Shown: positions 16,453-25,859 of the stretch, in pieces
Numbering within the stretch: the first letter of the stretch is position 1
How the letters are laid out: each line of letters begins with the position of its first letter
Assembly: GCA_964415525.1 (NCBI GenBank)
Contig: CAYQAS010000032.1
Coordinates: 1-39,788 of the forward strand
Length of the DNA stretch: 39,788 nt
Direction of reading: 5' to 3'
Origin: CAZPUI01 sp964415525
GTDB lineage: Bacteria > Acidobacteriota > Holophagae > Holophagales > Holophagaceae
Program-made: the position numbers and the translations under genes
Notes under the pieces: generated by a model
Seen by the model: only the letters and a program-made list of their open reading frames with translations
Database searches by the model: none
Told to the model about the DNA's origin: nothing

Positions 16453-19400
16453 CTACTTGTGGTAGTTCGGGTAGGGAGGGCGCTTGACCTTGGTGGGGGG
16501 ATTCTTCGTCAGGGCGTCCATGACCTCTTTCACGCCTCGCTCTAGCTGGATGTCGCGGCCTTCGCGCCAGGCCTTGGGATCGAGATCGACTTCGATGTCG
16601 GGGGCGACACCCTCGTTCTCGATGCCGAACTTGCCTTCAGGGGTGTAGAACGCGAAGTGGGGGGCGGTGATGGTGCCGCCGTCCATCAGGGTGGGGTAAC
16701 CGCCGATGCCGACGAGGCCTCCCCAGGTGCGTTTGCCGATGAGGGGCCCAAGGCCGGCGCGCTTGAAGAGCCAGGGCATGTAGTCGCCGCCACTACCGGC
16801 ATGCTCGTTTACCAGCATGGCTTTGGGGCCAGGCATGGTGCCGAAGGGTTGGCGGGTGTCCTCGCCTTCCCGCAGCGCCCAGTAGCTGTTCACGGGCTTC
16901 TTGAGGTAGTCGATGATGTAGTCCGCAGCGCTGCCACCGCCGTTGAAGCGCTCGTCAATGACGGCGCCCTGCTTGTCCAGCTGCGAGAACCAATAGCGGT
17001 TGAAGTTGGTGTAGCCGCCGTTTGCGGTGTCCGGGAGCCATACGTAGGCCAGCTTCCCTCCGCTGAGCTCGGCGACCTTGCGGCGGTTGCCTTCGATCCA
17101 GTCGAGGTTGCGCAGGGCCGTTTCATTGGTGACGGGAACGACCGTGATCTCGCGGGAATTCTTGCCATCGGCATCCGAGGCGACCTTCAGGATCACCTGC
17201 TTTCCGGCGGTGTTTTCCAGGAGCCGGTAGGGGGTGTCGTTTGCCGTGAGCTCGCGTCCGTTCACGGACAGCAGGTACTCGCCGGGCTTCACTTCCGCGC
17301 CGGGCTGCGTGAGGGGTGCCGTCAGTTCGGGGTTCCAGTTCTCGCCGTTGTAAACCTTGGCGAAGCGGTAGCGACCGTTCTCGACCTTGAAATCGGCGCC
17401 AAGCAGGCCGCCGGGCACGCGTCGGGTGCTGGGAAGGTCGCCACCACGGACATAGAGGTGGCCGACGGTGAGTTCGCCAAGCATCTCCTCGAACAGGTAG
17501 TTCAAGTCGGCGCGGTGATTGAGTCCTGCGACGTAGGGGGCATAGCGCTTCTCGGCGGCCTTCAGGTCCAAGCCGTGGTGGCCGGGATCGTAGAAGTAGT
17601 CGCGCTCGATGCGCCAAGCCTCACGGTACATCTGCTGCCATTCGGCCTTGGGGTCTACGCGGACCTCGGCCTGCTCCACGTTCACGCGGCCCTCGCCTGG
17701 CTTGGGGGCGACGCCGGCGGCGGTGATGAACCAGCCGCCCATCTGGCGAACGAGCATCTTCTCGCCATTGGCGCTGAGGTCGAAGCTCATCACGCCGTCC
17801 ATGACCTTCTCCAGCTTGCGCTTGGAGAGATCAAACTTCTGCAGGGTGGCGCCCATGGGGCCAGTCTGGGGACCTGCGGGCATTTCGAACACGAAGAGGC
17901 TGCCGGCCTTGCCTGCCGCGAGTCCGAGGATGTTCCGGTCGGGGATCGGCAGGGAGAGGATGCGCTGGCCCAGGCCTTCGAAATCAATGACCACGGGAGG
18001 TACCGGCTTCTTGTCCCCAGGTTTGGCGTCGGCCTTTACGTCGTCCTTCTTTTCGGGTTTCTTGGCGTCCGCTTTCGGATCCGGCTTCTTATCGCCAGCC
18101 TTGGCCTCATCCTTCTTTGGTTCATCCTTTTTGGGCTCGGGGGCCACCTTCTCCTCGTCGCTCTCCGGCGCCAGGGGCGAGGCTTCACCCTTCTTGAGCA
18201 CCGCGAGGTAGACGCTGCGGGTGGGGCGATGAGGATAGGCGTTCATGTCGAATCCGTTCACCGCGGGACCGATGTTGGTGCTCGCGGTGAAGTAGAGATA
18301 CTTGCCGGAGGCGTCGAAGACCGGTTTCTCGGCGTCGCTCATGCCGTCCGTCACGGGCCGGATGCTGCCGTCCTCCAGCTTCCACACGTGGACGGCGCTG
18401 TAGCCGTTCGGCATCGCCTTGTCGTAGGCGATCCAGCGGCTGTCCGGGGCCCAGGAGAGGCCCGTGCGGCCGCCGCGCAGGAAGGTGTCGATCTTCCGGG
18501 GCAGGACCTTATCCTTGTCCAGCTCCACGAGCCAGATGTTGAGGCGCTTGTCCATGAAGGCGAGCTTCTTGCTGTCCGGAGACCAGGTCGGGCTGTAGTA
18601 GAAGCTGGGCTCCAGGGGGATGATCTTCGTCTCGCCCTTGCCGTCCTGGGGCTTGAGGTGCAGCGCATATTCGCCGCTGGCATCGCTGAAGTAGGCGATG
18701 GTCTTGCCGTCCGGGGACCAGCTGGGATCGCGCTCCATCTGGCCGGGGGTGTTGGTCAGGTTGCGCGGGCTGCCCTTTTCGGCAGGCACGGTGAGCACTT
18801 CGCCCCGGGCTTCGAAGACGGCGCGGGCGCCGGTGGGAGAGATGGCTGCCTTGGCGGTCCGCATGCCCACGGGCTCGAAGCGTTCGCGCACGCCAGGCAT
18901 GTCGCCCTGGAGGGAGATGTCGACTTTGCGGCTCTTGCCGCTGGTGAGGTCATAGAGGTGAATGCTGCCGAACTGTTCGAAGGCGATGGCGCCTGGGCCC
19001 GCGTTGGCGCTCTTGAGGTCGAGGCCGCTGTGCTTGAGCACTTTGGCGGTCTGCTTCGTCGTCGTGTCATAGGCGAACAGCGTGGTGGCGCCCTCGCGAT
19101 CAGACAGGAAGTAGACCTTTGAGCCGATCCACATGGGATTGAAGTCGTTGCTGTCCTTGCGCGGAACCTTGACCACGCTGGAATCCTTCAGGTCGGCGAT
19201 CCATAAGTAGGACGCCGTGCCGCCGCGGTAGCGCTTCCAGGCCTCGAAGGCCCGGCGCATGGGCTCATACACAACCTGTTTGCCATCCGGCGAGAAACTG
19301 CCCGCGTGAGCCATGGGCAGGGGGATCAGCTCCGGCCAGGCGGCACCCGGGGCCAGGGTGAAGAGCTGCTGGGTGCGGCCAGTCTGGCTGTTGCGGCCCG

Positions 19401-19770
19401 AGGCGAAGAGGAGCTTGCCATCCGGTGTCCAACCCTGGGCCATATCGGGGCCGGGGTGCCAGGTCATCCGCTTGGGCACGCCCCCTTCTGCGGGGACGGT
19501 GTAGACATCCATGTTGCCGTCGTATTCGGCGGTGAAGGCGATCTGCTTGCCGTCGGGAGAGAAGTGGGGCTGCCCTTCCAGGCCGATGCCGGTGGTCAGG
19601 CGCCGCGCTTCTCCGCCTTCCCGCCCCGTGATCCAGAGGTCGCCAGCGTGGGAGAAGACCAGATGGTTCTGGCTCAGGGCGGGCTGCCGAAGCAGGAGAG
19701 GGGCGTCGGCGGCGCTGGCGAAGGCGCCAGCGGCCAGAAGCAGGGTGGCCAGGGTAAAGGGTCTCTGCAT
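16453..19770 (-). CDS. Tricorn-like S41 family peptidase, exported
   Basis: This 1105-residue secreted serine protease is homologous to archaeal tricorn protease, which degrades peptides. The start at 19770 (MQRPFTLATLLLAAGAFASA) gives a signal peptide and has GGAG upstream. An N-terminal beta-propeller of TolB/PD40-type repeats (about 30-540, e.g. GQPHFSPDGKQIAFTAEYDG) is followed by a Lys/Asp/Pro-rich linker (about 540-590) and a second propeller segment. Then come a core with His732 in HHGLDL, a PDZ domain (about 820-900) and the S41 catalytic domain with nucleophile Ser993 in HAGSGGDYMPW. RTWGGLVGIGG and NEGVAPDIEVDLDP complete the active-site region. A strong hairpin terminator follows. 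Substrate unknown; general peptide turnover is the likely role. Confidence 0.92.
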   Translation of the reverse strand: MQRPFTLATLLLAAGAFASAADAPLLLRQPALSQNHLVFSHAGDLWITGREGGEARRLTTGIGLEGQPHFSPDGKQIAFTAEYDGNMDVYTVPAEGGVPKRMTWHPGPDMAQGWTPDGKLLFASGRNSQTGRTQQLFTLAPGAAWPELIPLPMAHAGSFSPDGKQVVYEPMRRAFEAWKRYRGGTASYLWIADLKDSSVVKVPRKDSNDFNPMWIGSKVYFLSDREGATTLFAYDTTTKQTAKVLKHSGLDLKSANAGPGAIAFEQFGSIHLYDLTSGKSRKVDISLQGDMPGVRERFEPVGMRTAKAAISPTGARAVFEARGEVLTVPAEKGSPRNLTNTPGQMERDPSWSPDGKTIAYFSDASGEYALHLKPQDGKGETKIIPLEPSFYYSPTWSPDSKKLAFMDKRLNIWLVELDKDKVLPRKIDTFLRGGRTGLSWAPDSRWIAYDKAMPNGYSAVHVWKLEDGSIRPVTDGMSDAEKPVFDASGKYLYFTASTNIGPAVNGFDMNAYPHRPTRSVYLAVLKKGEASPLAPESDEEKVAPEPKKDEPKKDEAKAGDKKPDPKADAKKPEKKDDVKADAKPGDKKPVPPVVIDFEGLGQRILSLPIPDRNILGLAAGKAGSLFVFEMPAGPQTGPMGATLQKFDLSKRKLEKVMDGVMSFDLSANGEKMLVRQMGGWFITAAGVAPKPGEGRVNVEQAEVRVDPKAEWQQMYREAWRIERDYFYDPGHHGLDLKAAEKRYAPYVAGLNHRADLNYLFEEMLGELTVGHLYVRGGDLPSTRRVPGGLLGADFKVENGRYRFAKVYNGENWNPELTAPLTQPGAEVKPGEYLLSVNGRELTANDTPYRLLENTAGKQVILKVASDADGKNSREITVVPVTNETALRNLDWIEGNRRKVAELSGGKLAYVWLPDTANGGYTNFNRYWFSQLDKQGAVIDERFNGGGSAADYIIDYLKKPVNSYWALREGEDTRQPFGTMPGPKAMLVNEHAGSGGDYMPWLFKRAGLGPLIGKRTWGGLVGIGGYPTLMDGGTITAPHFAFYTPEGKFGIENEGVAPDIEVDLDPKAWREGRDIQLERGVKEVMDALTKNPPTKVKRPPYPNYHK

Positions 19771-19895
19771 GAAGGACTCCGTGGGGCGATTGGGACAGTG
19801 TCCGCCCGGTGGGGGGTGGATGGGTAGTGATACGAGGTCGGCCTGAGGAAGTTGATTCGAAAACGCGATCGACCGACAACAGAGACGAGGCTGCC

Positions 19896-20408
19896 ATGTC
19901 CCGTGCCCTGTTCCTGCCCCTGCTTTTGTTGCTGGCCGGTTGTGGCCAGGAGACACCGGTTCGGGTGGAGCGGCCGGATCTCGGTGTCGCGGCGACCTTT
20001 CCCGGGCAGGCGCACTTCCGGCGCTACGAGGAACCCACCCCCTTTGGCCGGTTGGAGTGGTTCGGGGTGGCGCACGTGCCAGGGGCGCGCATGGATGAGA
20101 GCTTCCACCTGGAGGTGGCCAACGTGCCTGATGGCGCCGAACTCGCACGGACGGTGCCCCAGGCGATCGAAACTTTCGAACGCTGGCTGACGTCCCGAGT
20201 GGGTCCCCTTGAAAAGACTGAGCTCGGTATGGCCCAAGGCCCCGGGTTTCGTTATCTGACCCGGCAGGTGCCCAAAGGCTCGGCGCCGCGCGTGCTTGGC
20301 GGCGTGCTTGTGGTGCGCCGAGGGCGCCTGCACCATGCCCAGGCCACGGTCAGCCCTGCGGGAGCGTCACGACTGACGGCCTTCCTCGACAGTTTTCAGG
20401 TCCAGTAG
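19896..20408 (+). CDS. Small putative lipoprotein of unknown function
   Basis: It has 170 residues. The start at 19896 gives MSRALFLPLLLLLAGCGQE, a lipoprotein signal with lipobox LAGC (Cys16), and has GAGG about 8 nt upstream; the frame open further upstream is not needed. I recognise no domain in the mature part. It is transcribed divergently from the S41 protease across 125 bp that should hold both promoters. Its last 42 bp overlap the 3' end of the tatD-family gene convergently. Confidence 0.7.
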   Translation: MSRALFLPLLLLLAGCGQETPVRVERPDLGVAATFPGQAHFRRYEEPTPFGRLEWFGVAHVPGARMDESFHLEVANVPDGAELARTVPQAIETFERWLTSRVGPLEKTELGMAQGPGFRYLTRQVPKGSAPRVLGGVLVVRRGRLHHAQATVSPAGASRLTAFLDSFQVQ

Positions 20409-21179
20409 CCCACCGAAGACGTCCGTTGCGTTGGCGTTGAGACGGGTGGTCAGCTCCTGGATCGGCTCGTTCCGGTGTCGGGCCATGGCCTCCAGCACCA
20501 GGGGCAGCTGGGCAGGTTCGTTGAGCGCATCCTGCGGCCAGCCCGGCAGGAAACGGGGCGCCAGATCGGGGCTGTCGGTTTCCAGATGCAGGCGGTCGAG
20601 GTGCGCCTCCTTCACGCAGGCGGGGCCGCGTCGGTTATCCGGGTGGGCCAAGGAGCAGCCGAAGCCGAAGTGGAAACCCAGTTCCTGGAGTTCCAGGAGC
20701 TGCTCTGGGCTGCCGGACCAGGCATGGACGACAGCGCCATGGGGATTGGGTCCTTCCTCGCGAGCCACCGCAGCGAGCCGGTGGAAGGCCTTGCGGCAGT
20801 GGAGGGTGATGGGGCGGGCCAGGGAGAGGGCCAAGCGCCACTGGACGCGAAATGCCCGCTCCTGAGCGTTCTGGTCCGCGTTCGGCAGCACAAAGTCGAG
20901 ACCGCACTCGCCGAGACCCGCCCGGTGGGTGCGCAAGCCTGCCTCGAGGTGCTGTGCCCAGTTTGTAGATGCCTCGGCAACGAACCAGGGATGCAGTCCC
21001 AGCATGGGAATAACGCCAGGATGCAGGGCCGTCAGCCCGAGCACCACCACCCAGTCCACCTCCCGCGTACCGCAGCAGACCCAGTGGCGGACGCCCGCCT
21101 GTTTCGCCCGCTGGATCACCTCCGGAAGCCCGGTTCCGTACCGGACATCCTGAAGGTGGCAGTGGGTGTCCCAGAGCAT
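20367..21179 (-). CDS. TatD-family metal-dependent hydrolase
   Basis: A 270-residue cytoplasmic TIM-barrel hydrolase of the amidohydrolase superfamily; characterised relatives are metal-dependent deoxyribonucleases. Metal-site motifs in order are DTHCHLQD (N-terminus), GLHPWFV, GLGECGLDF (the conserved Glu), LHCRKAFH, VVHAWSG and HLETDSPDL. The ATG at 21179 overlaps the upstream stop as TGATG and is preferred to the GTG one codon earlier. It is coupled to the trypsin-TPR gene. The 3' end overlaps the convergent lipoprotein gene by 42 bp. Exact substrate not assignable. Confidence 0.9.
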   Translation of the reverse strand: MLWDTHCHLQDVRYGTGLPEVIQRAKQAGVRHWVCCGTREVDWVVVLGLTALHPGVIPMLGLHPWFVAEASTNWAQHLEAGLRTHRAGLGECGLDFVLPNADQNAQERAFRVQWRLALSLARPITLHCRKAFHRLAAVAREEGPNPHGAVVHAWSGSPEQLLELQELGFHFGFGCSLAHPDNRRGPACVKEAHLDRLHLETDSPDLAPRFLPGWPQDALNEPAQLPLVLEAMARHRNEPIQELTTRLNANATDVFGGLLDLKTVEEGRQS

Positions 21180-22519
21180 CACTGCACCCTAGGGCTCACC
21201 GGCCTGCGGGGCTTCCACAGGACTTCCCGGCGTTTCAGTTCCGCCAGACCCTCTGGATCCCGTGTCTCCAACTGCTGCCGTATGGCTTCAAATGCCTGTT
21301 TCTGCCCGGAGCGGTGGAGCACTTCCGCGAGTTCCAGGAGCCAGGGACGGTAGAACGGTCGATAGCGGACCGCGATGCGGAGCGCGTGCTCCGCGGGAAT
21401 CCACTGGTTGAGCACGTTGTGGCAGATTCCCAGGCGCGCCCAGGCTGCAGCATCATCTGGTATCAGGGCGAGCCCCCGCTTGAGCGCCAAGATCGCCGCC
21501 TCAATTTCGAGCAGGTCCACCAGGGGCGAACTGAGGTTGATCCAGGCCAGTCCATAGTCCGGCTTCAATCGGAGGGCCATTTCAAGAGCCTCCTTCGATT
21601 TCCTTGTCTCGCCAATGGCGTGAAAGGCGACGCCCAGATTGTTCCAGGCGCGCACATGGGCGGGATTCAGGGTCACGGCCTTCTGGAAGGCGTCGAGGAA
21701 GGCGGTGTGCATGGCCGGGTCCGGTGTGCCGGTCTGGCTGAGCTCAAGATAACGGGCCAGGATCACATGGCCGAGGGCATACCAGGCATCGGCCTGATTG
21801 GGCTCCGAGGCGACCCAGACCCGGGTGAAGGCTTCCCACGGCACGCGGTTCTCCGGGTCTTCCGTGAGCCGGTCCAATAGCTCGTGGAGCAGCACGGATT
21901 GAGGCTTGCAGATGGGGACCTGATCACCATTGATCCATGGGCGCTCCTGGAGATCCCGGATCCAGGATACGGGCACCGCGAATGCGGTCTTGCCGGTCCC
22001 CAGCAGGTTGAAGGTGGTGATGCCCACGAGGCGGCCGTCTGGGAGAAAGAGTCCGCCGCCGCTGTGTCCGCCTACGATGGGCGCCTCCAGCTGGAGCAGG
22101 TGGTTCCTCCGGTATCGCCAGGTGGCCACCAAACGCCCCTGGACCCGGACGGGGACCTGGTGAGGCGTCCCCCCGGGATAGCCCCAGGCCTCCAGGGCCT
22201 GGCCTATTTCCGGCAGGGCCTCCCACAGTTCCGTCGGTGGAGTCTGGAGGGCGGGGATCCGCAGGAGGCAGAGGTCATACTCGGGTGCCAGGATGTGGGC
22301 CTGCACACGATAGGACGTGCCGTCCTTCAGGACCTGGAGATCCTGGCTGCCGTGCACCACATGGGCATTGGTGACGACAATGCCGGGAGCCACCACCACA
22401 CCACTGCCCACGAGAGCATTCAGGCAACCTGGATTGGATCGAACGCGGACGACGGACTGCTCGGGAGGCCCAGCACAGAGTGCGAGGGTGCAGAGACAGA
22501 GGGCGAGGCTGCGAAACAT
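21179..22519 (-). CDS. Exported trypsin-like serine protease with C-terminal TPRs
   Basis: It has 446 residues with an N-terminal signal sequence (MFRSLALCLCTLALCAG). Residues about 20-195 form a trypsin-fold protease with the full triad: His53 in VVTNAHVV, Asp82 in EYDLCLLRI and Ser153 in GGHSGGGLF. Residues about 240-440 are tetratricopeptide repeats (ARAWNNLGVAFHAIGE-like units: VRAWNNLGVAFH, GLAWINLSSPL, AAAWARLGICHN). There is no PDZ domain, so it is not a standard DegP/HtrA. The TPR part may recruit substrate or partner proteins in the periplasm (inference). Its stop overlaps the start of the TatD-family gene. Confidence 0.85.
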   Translation of the reverse strand: MFRSLALCLCTLALCAGPPEQSVVRVRSNPGCLNALVGSGVVVAPGIVVTNAHVVHGSQDLQVLKDGTSYRVQAHILAPEYDLCLLRIPALQTPPTELWEALPEIGQALEAWGYPGGTPHQVPVRVQGRLVATWRYRRNHLLQLEAPIVGGHSGGGLFLPDGRLVGITTFNLLGTGKTAFAVPVSWIRDLQERPWINGDQVPICKPQSVLLHELLDRLTEDPENRVPWEAFTRVWVASEPNQADAWYALGHVILARYLELSQTGTPDPAMHTAFLDAFQKAVTLNPAHVRAWNNLGVAFHAIGETRKSKEALEMALRLKPDYGLAWINLSSPLVDLLEIEAAILALKRGLALIPDDAAAWARLGICHNVLNQWIPAEHALRIAVRYRPFYRPWLLELAEVLHRSGQKQAFEAIRQQLETRDPEGLAELKRREVLWKPRRPVSPRVQ

Positions 22520-22578
22520 GCTCCAGTGTGGCTTCCCGGCGGGGTTTTAGGCCATAAGAAAAGCCATTCATCCAACCC

Positions 22579-22613
22579 AAAAACACAGCCCGAACCCTTG
22601 CGGGCATCGGGCT
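22579..22613 (-). terminator. Intrinsic terminator after the M29 aminopeptidase gene
   Basis: On the minus strand AGCCCGA/TCGGGCT (22587-22613) encloses an inner CCC-GCAA-GGG stem and is followed by GTGTTTTTG. It lies about 22 bp past the aminopeptidase stop and before the trypsin-TPR gene, separating the two transcripts. Confidence 0.75.
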
Positions 22614-22634
22614 GCGGCTTCGGTTCCGTTTCGG

Positions 22635-23783
22635 CTAGAACAGGCCGACGTAGTCGCCGTTCCGGAGGATGGGCAGGGTGGAGCCGTCCTCCATGGTGAA
22701 GTCCATGCTCACCACCTGTACCTGGGGCTGGGTTTCCGGCACGTAGACGCGGTCGATGTGGATGACCTCCTCTGGGCAGGAGAAGGCATCGGGGCCGACC
22801 TGGCCGCCGAAGTGCTCGCTGCGGCCGAAGGCGATGTGCAGGCCGAGCTTCTCGTCCAGCAGCACGACGCCGATGGGCTTGACGCCGAAGGCCGCCAGGA
22901 CGCCGAGGCCGAGCTCGGAGAGGTTGCCGTAGGCGGGTTCGCGGCGGAGGTGATCCGCTTCCTTGGCGCTCTCGGGGCCGCTCGTGATGACTTCCACGGC
23001 CTTGTTGGCGGTAATGCGGTAGCGGACGACCTCGTCGTTGAACTGCACCGGCAGGATGCCCTCGGACTGGCTGGGATCTCCGTCCCGCTCGCCCTCGTAG
23101 GGCACCATGTAGGCTTCGCCGCTGGGCAGGTTGCCCGCCACGCCCAGGTTTGGCAGGAGTCCGCCGGACGCGTGGCCTTCGCGGTAGCGCAGGTCCAGGT
23201 GGAGGCGATCCTCACCCGCGGGGTGGCGGAAGACGAGGTCTGCGGCGGTGGCGCGGTCCATCAGGCCCTTCAGGAGGTTCACCCGGCGGTTCACTTCCGT
23301 GTAGTCGAGGCGCAGGGACGGGATCATGTCAGAGGTGAAGCCGGGCATGGTGGCGGCACGGATGGGGTGCTTTTTTGCGGCCATCTTCAGAGGGGCGGTG
23401 GAGCTGAACTTGGTGATCGCCATGAAGATGGAATACTTCGCGTAGATCTCCGTCATGGGCACGGCGGTGGCCGCGTCCAGGGCATCGGTGGCGGGCAGGG
23501 GGCCGCCGGTGTGGATCCAGGCACGCTCCGGCAGATCGCCATTGTTGGTGTGGACGTTGGGGTAGAGCACCAGCGCCACGGGGAAACCCAGTTCCGCCTC
23601 GCATTCGGACAGCAGCTGGGCCCATTCCTGAGCGGTGGCACGACGGGCGACCCAGTTCGCATCATCCGCGACCTTCGCATCCGGCAGGTCGACCATCAGG
23701 GCCAGACCGCGATCCTCGGCGGTGGGCACGAACACACGTTTGACGAGGTTCAGCAGTTCTTCGCGGGTCATCGGTTCGAACAT
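22635..23783 (-). CDS. M29-family metallo-aminopeptidase
   Basis: This 382-residue enzyme probably removes N-terminal amino acids from peptides using two metal ions, as in aminopeptidase T and aminopeptidase S. The C-terminal half carries the family signature: NLPSGEAYMVP (ligand Glu), then GLGVLAAFGVKPIG and LLDEKLGLHIAFGRSEHFGG with acidic and His ligands. The start at 23783 (MFEPMTREELL) has CAGGAGAA about 7 nt upstream; the open frame further upstream is Pro/Arg-rich and rejected. It lies 59 bp after the first KimA-like gene on the same strand and may be read from that transcript. The first half is less conserved. Confidence 0.8.
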   Translation of the reverse strand: MFEPMTREELLNLVKRVFVPTAEDRGLALMVDLPDAKVADDANWVARRATAQEWAQLLSECEAELGFPVALVLYPNVHTNNGDLPERAWIHTGGPLPATDALDAATAVPMTEIYAKYSIFMAITKFSSTAPLKMAAKKHPIRAATMPGFTSDMIPSLRLDYTEVNRRVNLLKGLMDRATAADLVFRHPAGEDRLHLDLRYREGHASGGLLPNLGVAGNLPSGEAYMVPYEGERDGDPSQSEGILPVQFNDEVVRYRITANKAVEVITSGPESAKEADHLRREPAYGNLSELGLGVLAAFGVKPIGVVLLDEKLGLHIAFGRSEHFGGQVGPDAFSCPEEVIHIDRVYVPETQPQVQVVSMDFTMEDGSTLPILRNGDYVGLF

Positions 23784-23842
23784 GGGGATTCTCCTGCAAG
23801 GAGGTTGACCCAGGGCAGCTGGGGCTGTCGAGTTAACGAAAG

Positions 23843-25801
23843 CTAGAATTCGCCACCCAAGTGGAAGGGAATGGAGATCACGACGACTTTGGGGCGGGTC
23901 AGGAGCACGGTCTTGAGGCGGAAGGCGGTCTGGTTGTGCAGGAAGTTGCCCCACCAGTGCTCAGTCACGAATTCCGGCAGCACCACGGTGTAGGTCAATT
24001 CCGGCTCACACTCCCGCATGCGGTCGATCTCCGCCACGATGGGCTCCACGATCTTGCGATACGGGCTCTCGATGAACCGCAGGGGGATGCCTTCTGAGTA
24101 ATGAGGCCAGTCGCTCTCCAGGCGATCCCGTTCCTGGCTGCGTTCGCCGTGGGCATCGGGGAAGTCGATGCTGAGCGCCTCCACCTGGCCCCACTCGCCG
24201 ATGGTCTTGGCGTAGCGCAGGGCCTCTAGCGTGCCCCGGTGGATGCGGCTAACGAGCACGATGACGCGGTTTTTCCGCGGGTAGATGACCTCCGTGCGGG
24301 AGGCGGCAAGCAGTGACCGCACGCGGATGTAATGGCGATGGACCTTGAGGAAGGCGTAGACCATCGCCGGGATGAGGGCGAGGATGATCCAGACGCCGCC
24401 GTAGCCGCCCTCCATCTTGAATTTGTTGAAGACGATGTCGGCCCAGACGATGGCGGTGGTGGCGGTGCCCAGGCCGTTGACGAGCGCCTTGCTATGCCAG
24501 TGCTTCTCGCGTTTTCGCAGGTGCCACCAGTGCATCACCATGCCTGCCTGGCTCAGGGTGAAGCCGGTGAACACCCCCACGGCGTAGAGCGGCAGCAGCA
24601 GGTCGGTGTTGGCGTTCAGGAGCCAGACGAGGAAGCAGCTGATGACGGTGAGGAAGATGATGCCGTTGCTGAAGACGAGCCGGTCGCCCTGGCTGGCCAG
24701 CTGCTTCGGCAGATAGTTGTCCCGGCCCATGAGCGCCGCGAGGCGCGGGAAATCGGCGTAGGCGGTATTCGCCGCCACCACGAGGATGAGGAACGTGAAT
24801 CCCTGGGTGAGGTAGTAGATGAGCTTCGGCAGGCCGTGGGTCACGTCGCCGTAGATAGCCTTGGCGAGCTTGGAAAGCAGCGTTTCCGCCACCACGGTGG
24901 GGTCCGTGCTGTGGGCGTAGACCACGCCGAACTTGCTGGCCAGCAGCGTGATGCCCATGAACATCGTGCCCAGCAGGATCACCATCCAGATCATGGTGTG
25001 GGAGGCGTTGCGCTCCGGTGGGTTCTTGAAGGCCTGGACCCCGTTGGAGATGGCCTCCACGCCGGTCAGGGCGGTGCAGCCCGCGCTGAAAGCCTTGAGG
25101 AAGATCATCACCAGGGCGAAGGAGCCCACACCGGTCGCGGTCTTCACAGAGGTGTGAACCATCTCCGGGGTAGGGCCACCGGTGGTGATCGCCTTGATCA
25201 AGCCCGTCCCCAGCATCAGCATCATCAGAGCCACAAAACCATACGTGGGCACGGCGAAGAAGGTGCCGGACTCCTTCACCCCTCGCAGATTCGCCATGGC
25301 GACCACCACGATGGCTGTCAGGGTAAGGATGACCTCGTAGCCCTTCAGGAACGTGAAGTCGGACGAAATGTTGGCCACGCCGGAGGAGACGGAGGCCGCC
25401 ACCGTGAGGATGTAGTCGATAAGCAGGCTCGAACCCGCGATGAGGGCCGCGATCTCGCCGAGGTTCTCCTTGGCGACGATGTAGGCGCCGCCGCCGGTGG
25501 GATAGGCAAGGATGGTCTGCCGGTAGCTGGTGCCCAGGATGACCAGCAGCAGGACGATGCCGAGGCCGACTGGGACGGAGAGCCCGAAGAGCGGGTGGGC
25601 CATGGCCCCCGCAAAGGCGGCCATGCCCAGGTGATGCAGGCTCCCCGAAAGGCTCGCCATGATCTCCTGCGTGGCGTAGGCCACGGAGGAGAGGGCGTCC
25701 GAACTGAACACGGAGAGCCCGATGACATTGCTGACTTTGGTGTGTTGGGTCTCGTCGTTGGCAAGGCGACGGCCCAGCATCAACCGTTTGAATCCCGGCA
25801 T
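23843..25801 (-). CDS. KimA-like APC-superfamily potassium/cation permease, copy 1
   Basis: A 652-residue inner-membrane protein with about 12 transmembrane segments and a cytoplasmic C-terminal domain of about 200 residues. Asp35 and Tyr42 in VFSSDALSSVAYATQEIM, Asp129-Tyr130 in SSLLIDYILTV and the Glu of CTALTGVEAIS match positions I recall as K+-site residues of Bacillus subtilis KimA. YRQTILAYPTGGGAYIVAKE is also shared. The C-terminal part (IVLVSRIHRGTLEALRYAK, ESPYRKIVEPIV, WWGNFLHNQTAFRLK) resembles the KimA soluble domain. The start at 25801 (MPGFKRLMLGRR) has TGGAGA upstream. It could instead be a less specific amino-acid permease. It is the last of three tandem paralogues. Confidence 0.82.
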   Translation of the reverse strand: MPGFKRLMLGRRLANDETQHTKVSNVIGLSVFSSDALSSVAYATQEIMASLSGSLHHLGMAAFAGAMAHPLFGLSVPVGLGIVLLLVILGTSYRQTILAYPTGGGAYIVAKENLGEIAALIAGSSLLIDYILTVAASVSSGVANISSDFTFLKGYEVILTLTAIVVVAMANLRGVKESGTFFAVPTYGFVALMMLMLGTGLIKAITTGGPTPEMVHTSVKTATGVGSFALVMIFLKAFSAGCTALTGVEAISNGVQAFKNPPERNASHTMIWMVILLGTMFMGITLLASKFGVVYAHSTDPTVVAETLLSKLAKAIYGDVTHGLPKLIYYLTQGFTFLILVVAANTAYADFPRLAALMGRDNYLPKQLASQGDRLVFSNGIIFLTVISCFLVWLLNANTDLLLPLYAVGVFTGFTLSQAGMVMHWWHLRKREKHWHSKALVNGLGTATTAIVWADIVFNKFKMEGGYGGVWIILALIPAMVYAFLKVHRHYIRVRSLLAASRTEVIYPRKNRVIVLVSRIHRGTLEALRYAKTIGEWGQVEALSIDFPDAHGERSQERDRLESDWPHYSEGIPLRFIESPYRKIVEPIVAEIDRMRECEPELTYTVVLPEFVTEHWWGNFLHNQTAFRLKTVLLTRPKVVVISIPFHLGGEF

Positions 25802-25859
25802 GAATGTCTCCAGGCGCGTACGGGCGCAGGAGTGCATTGTAGGCGGGATCAATCGGCGA

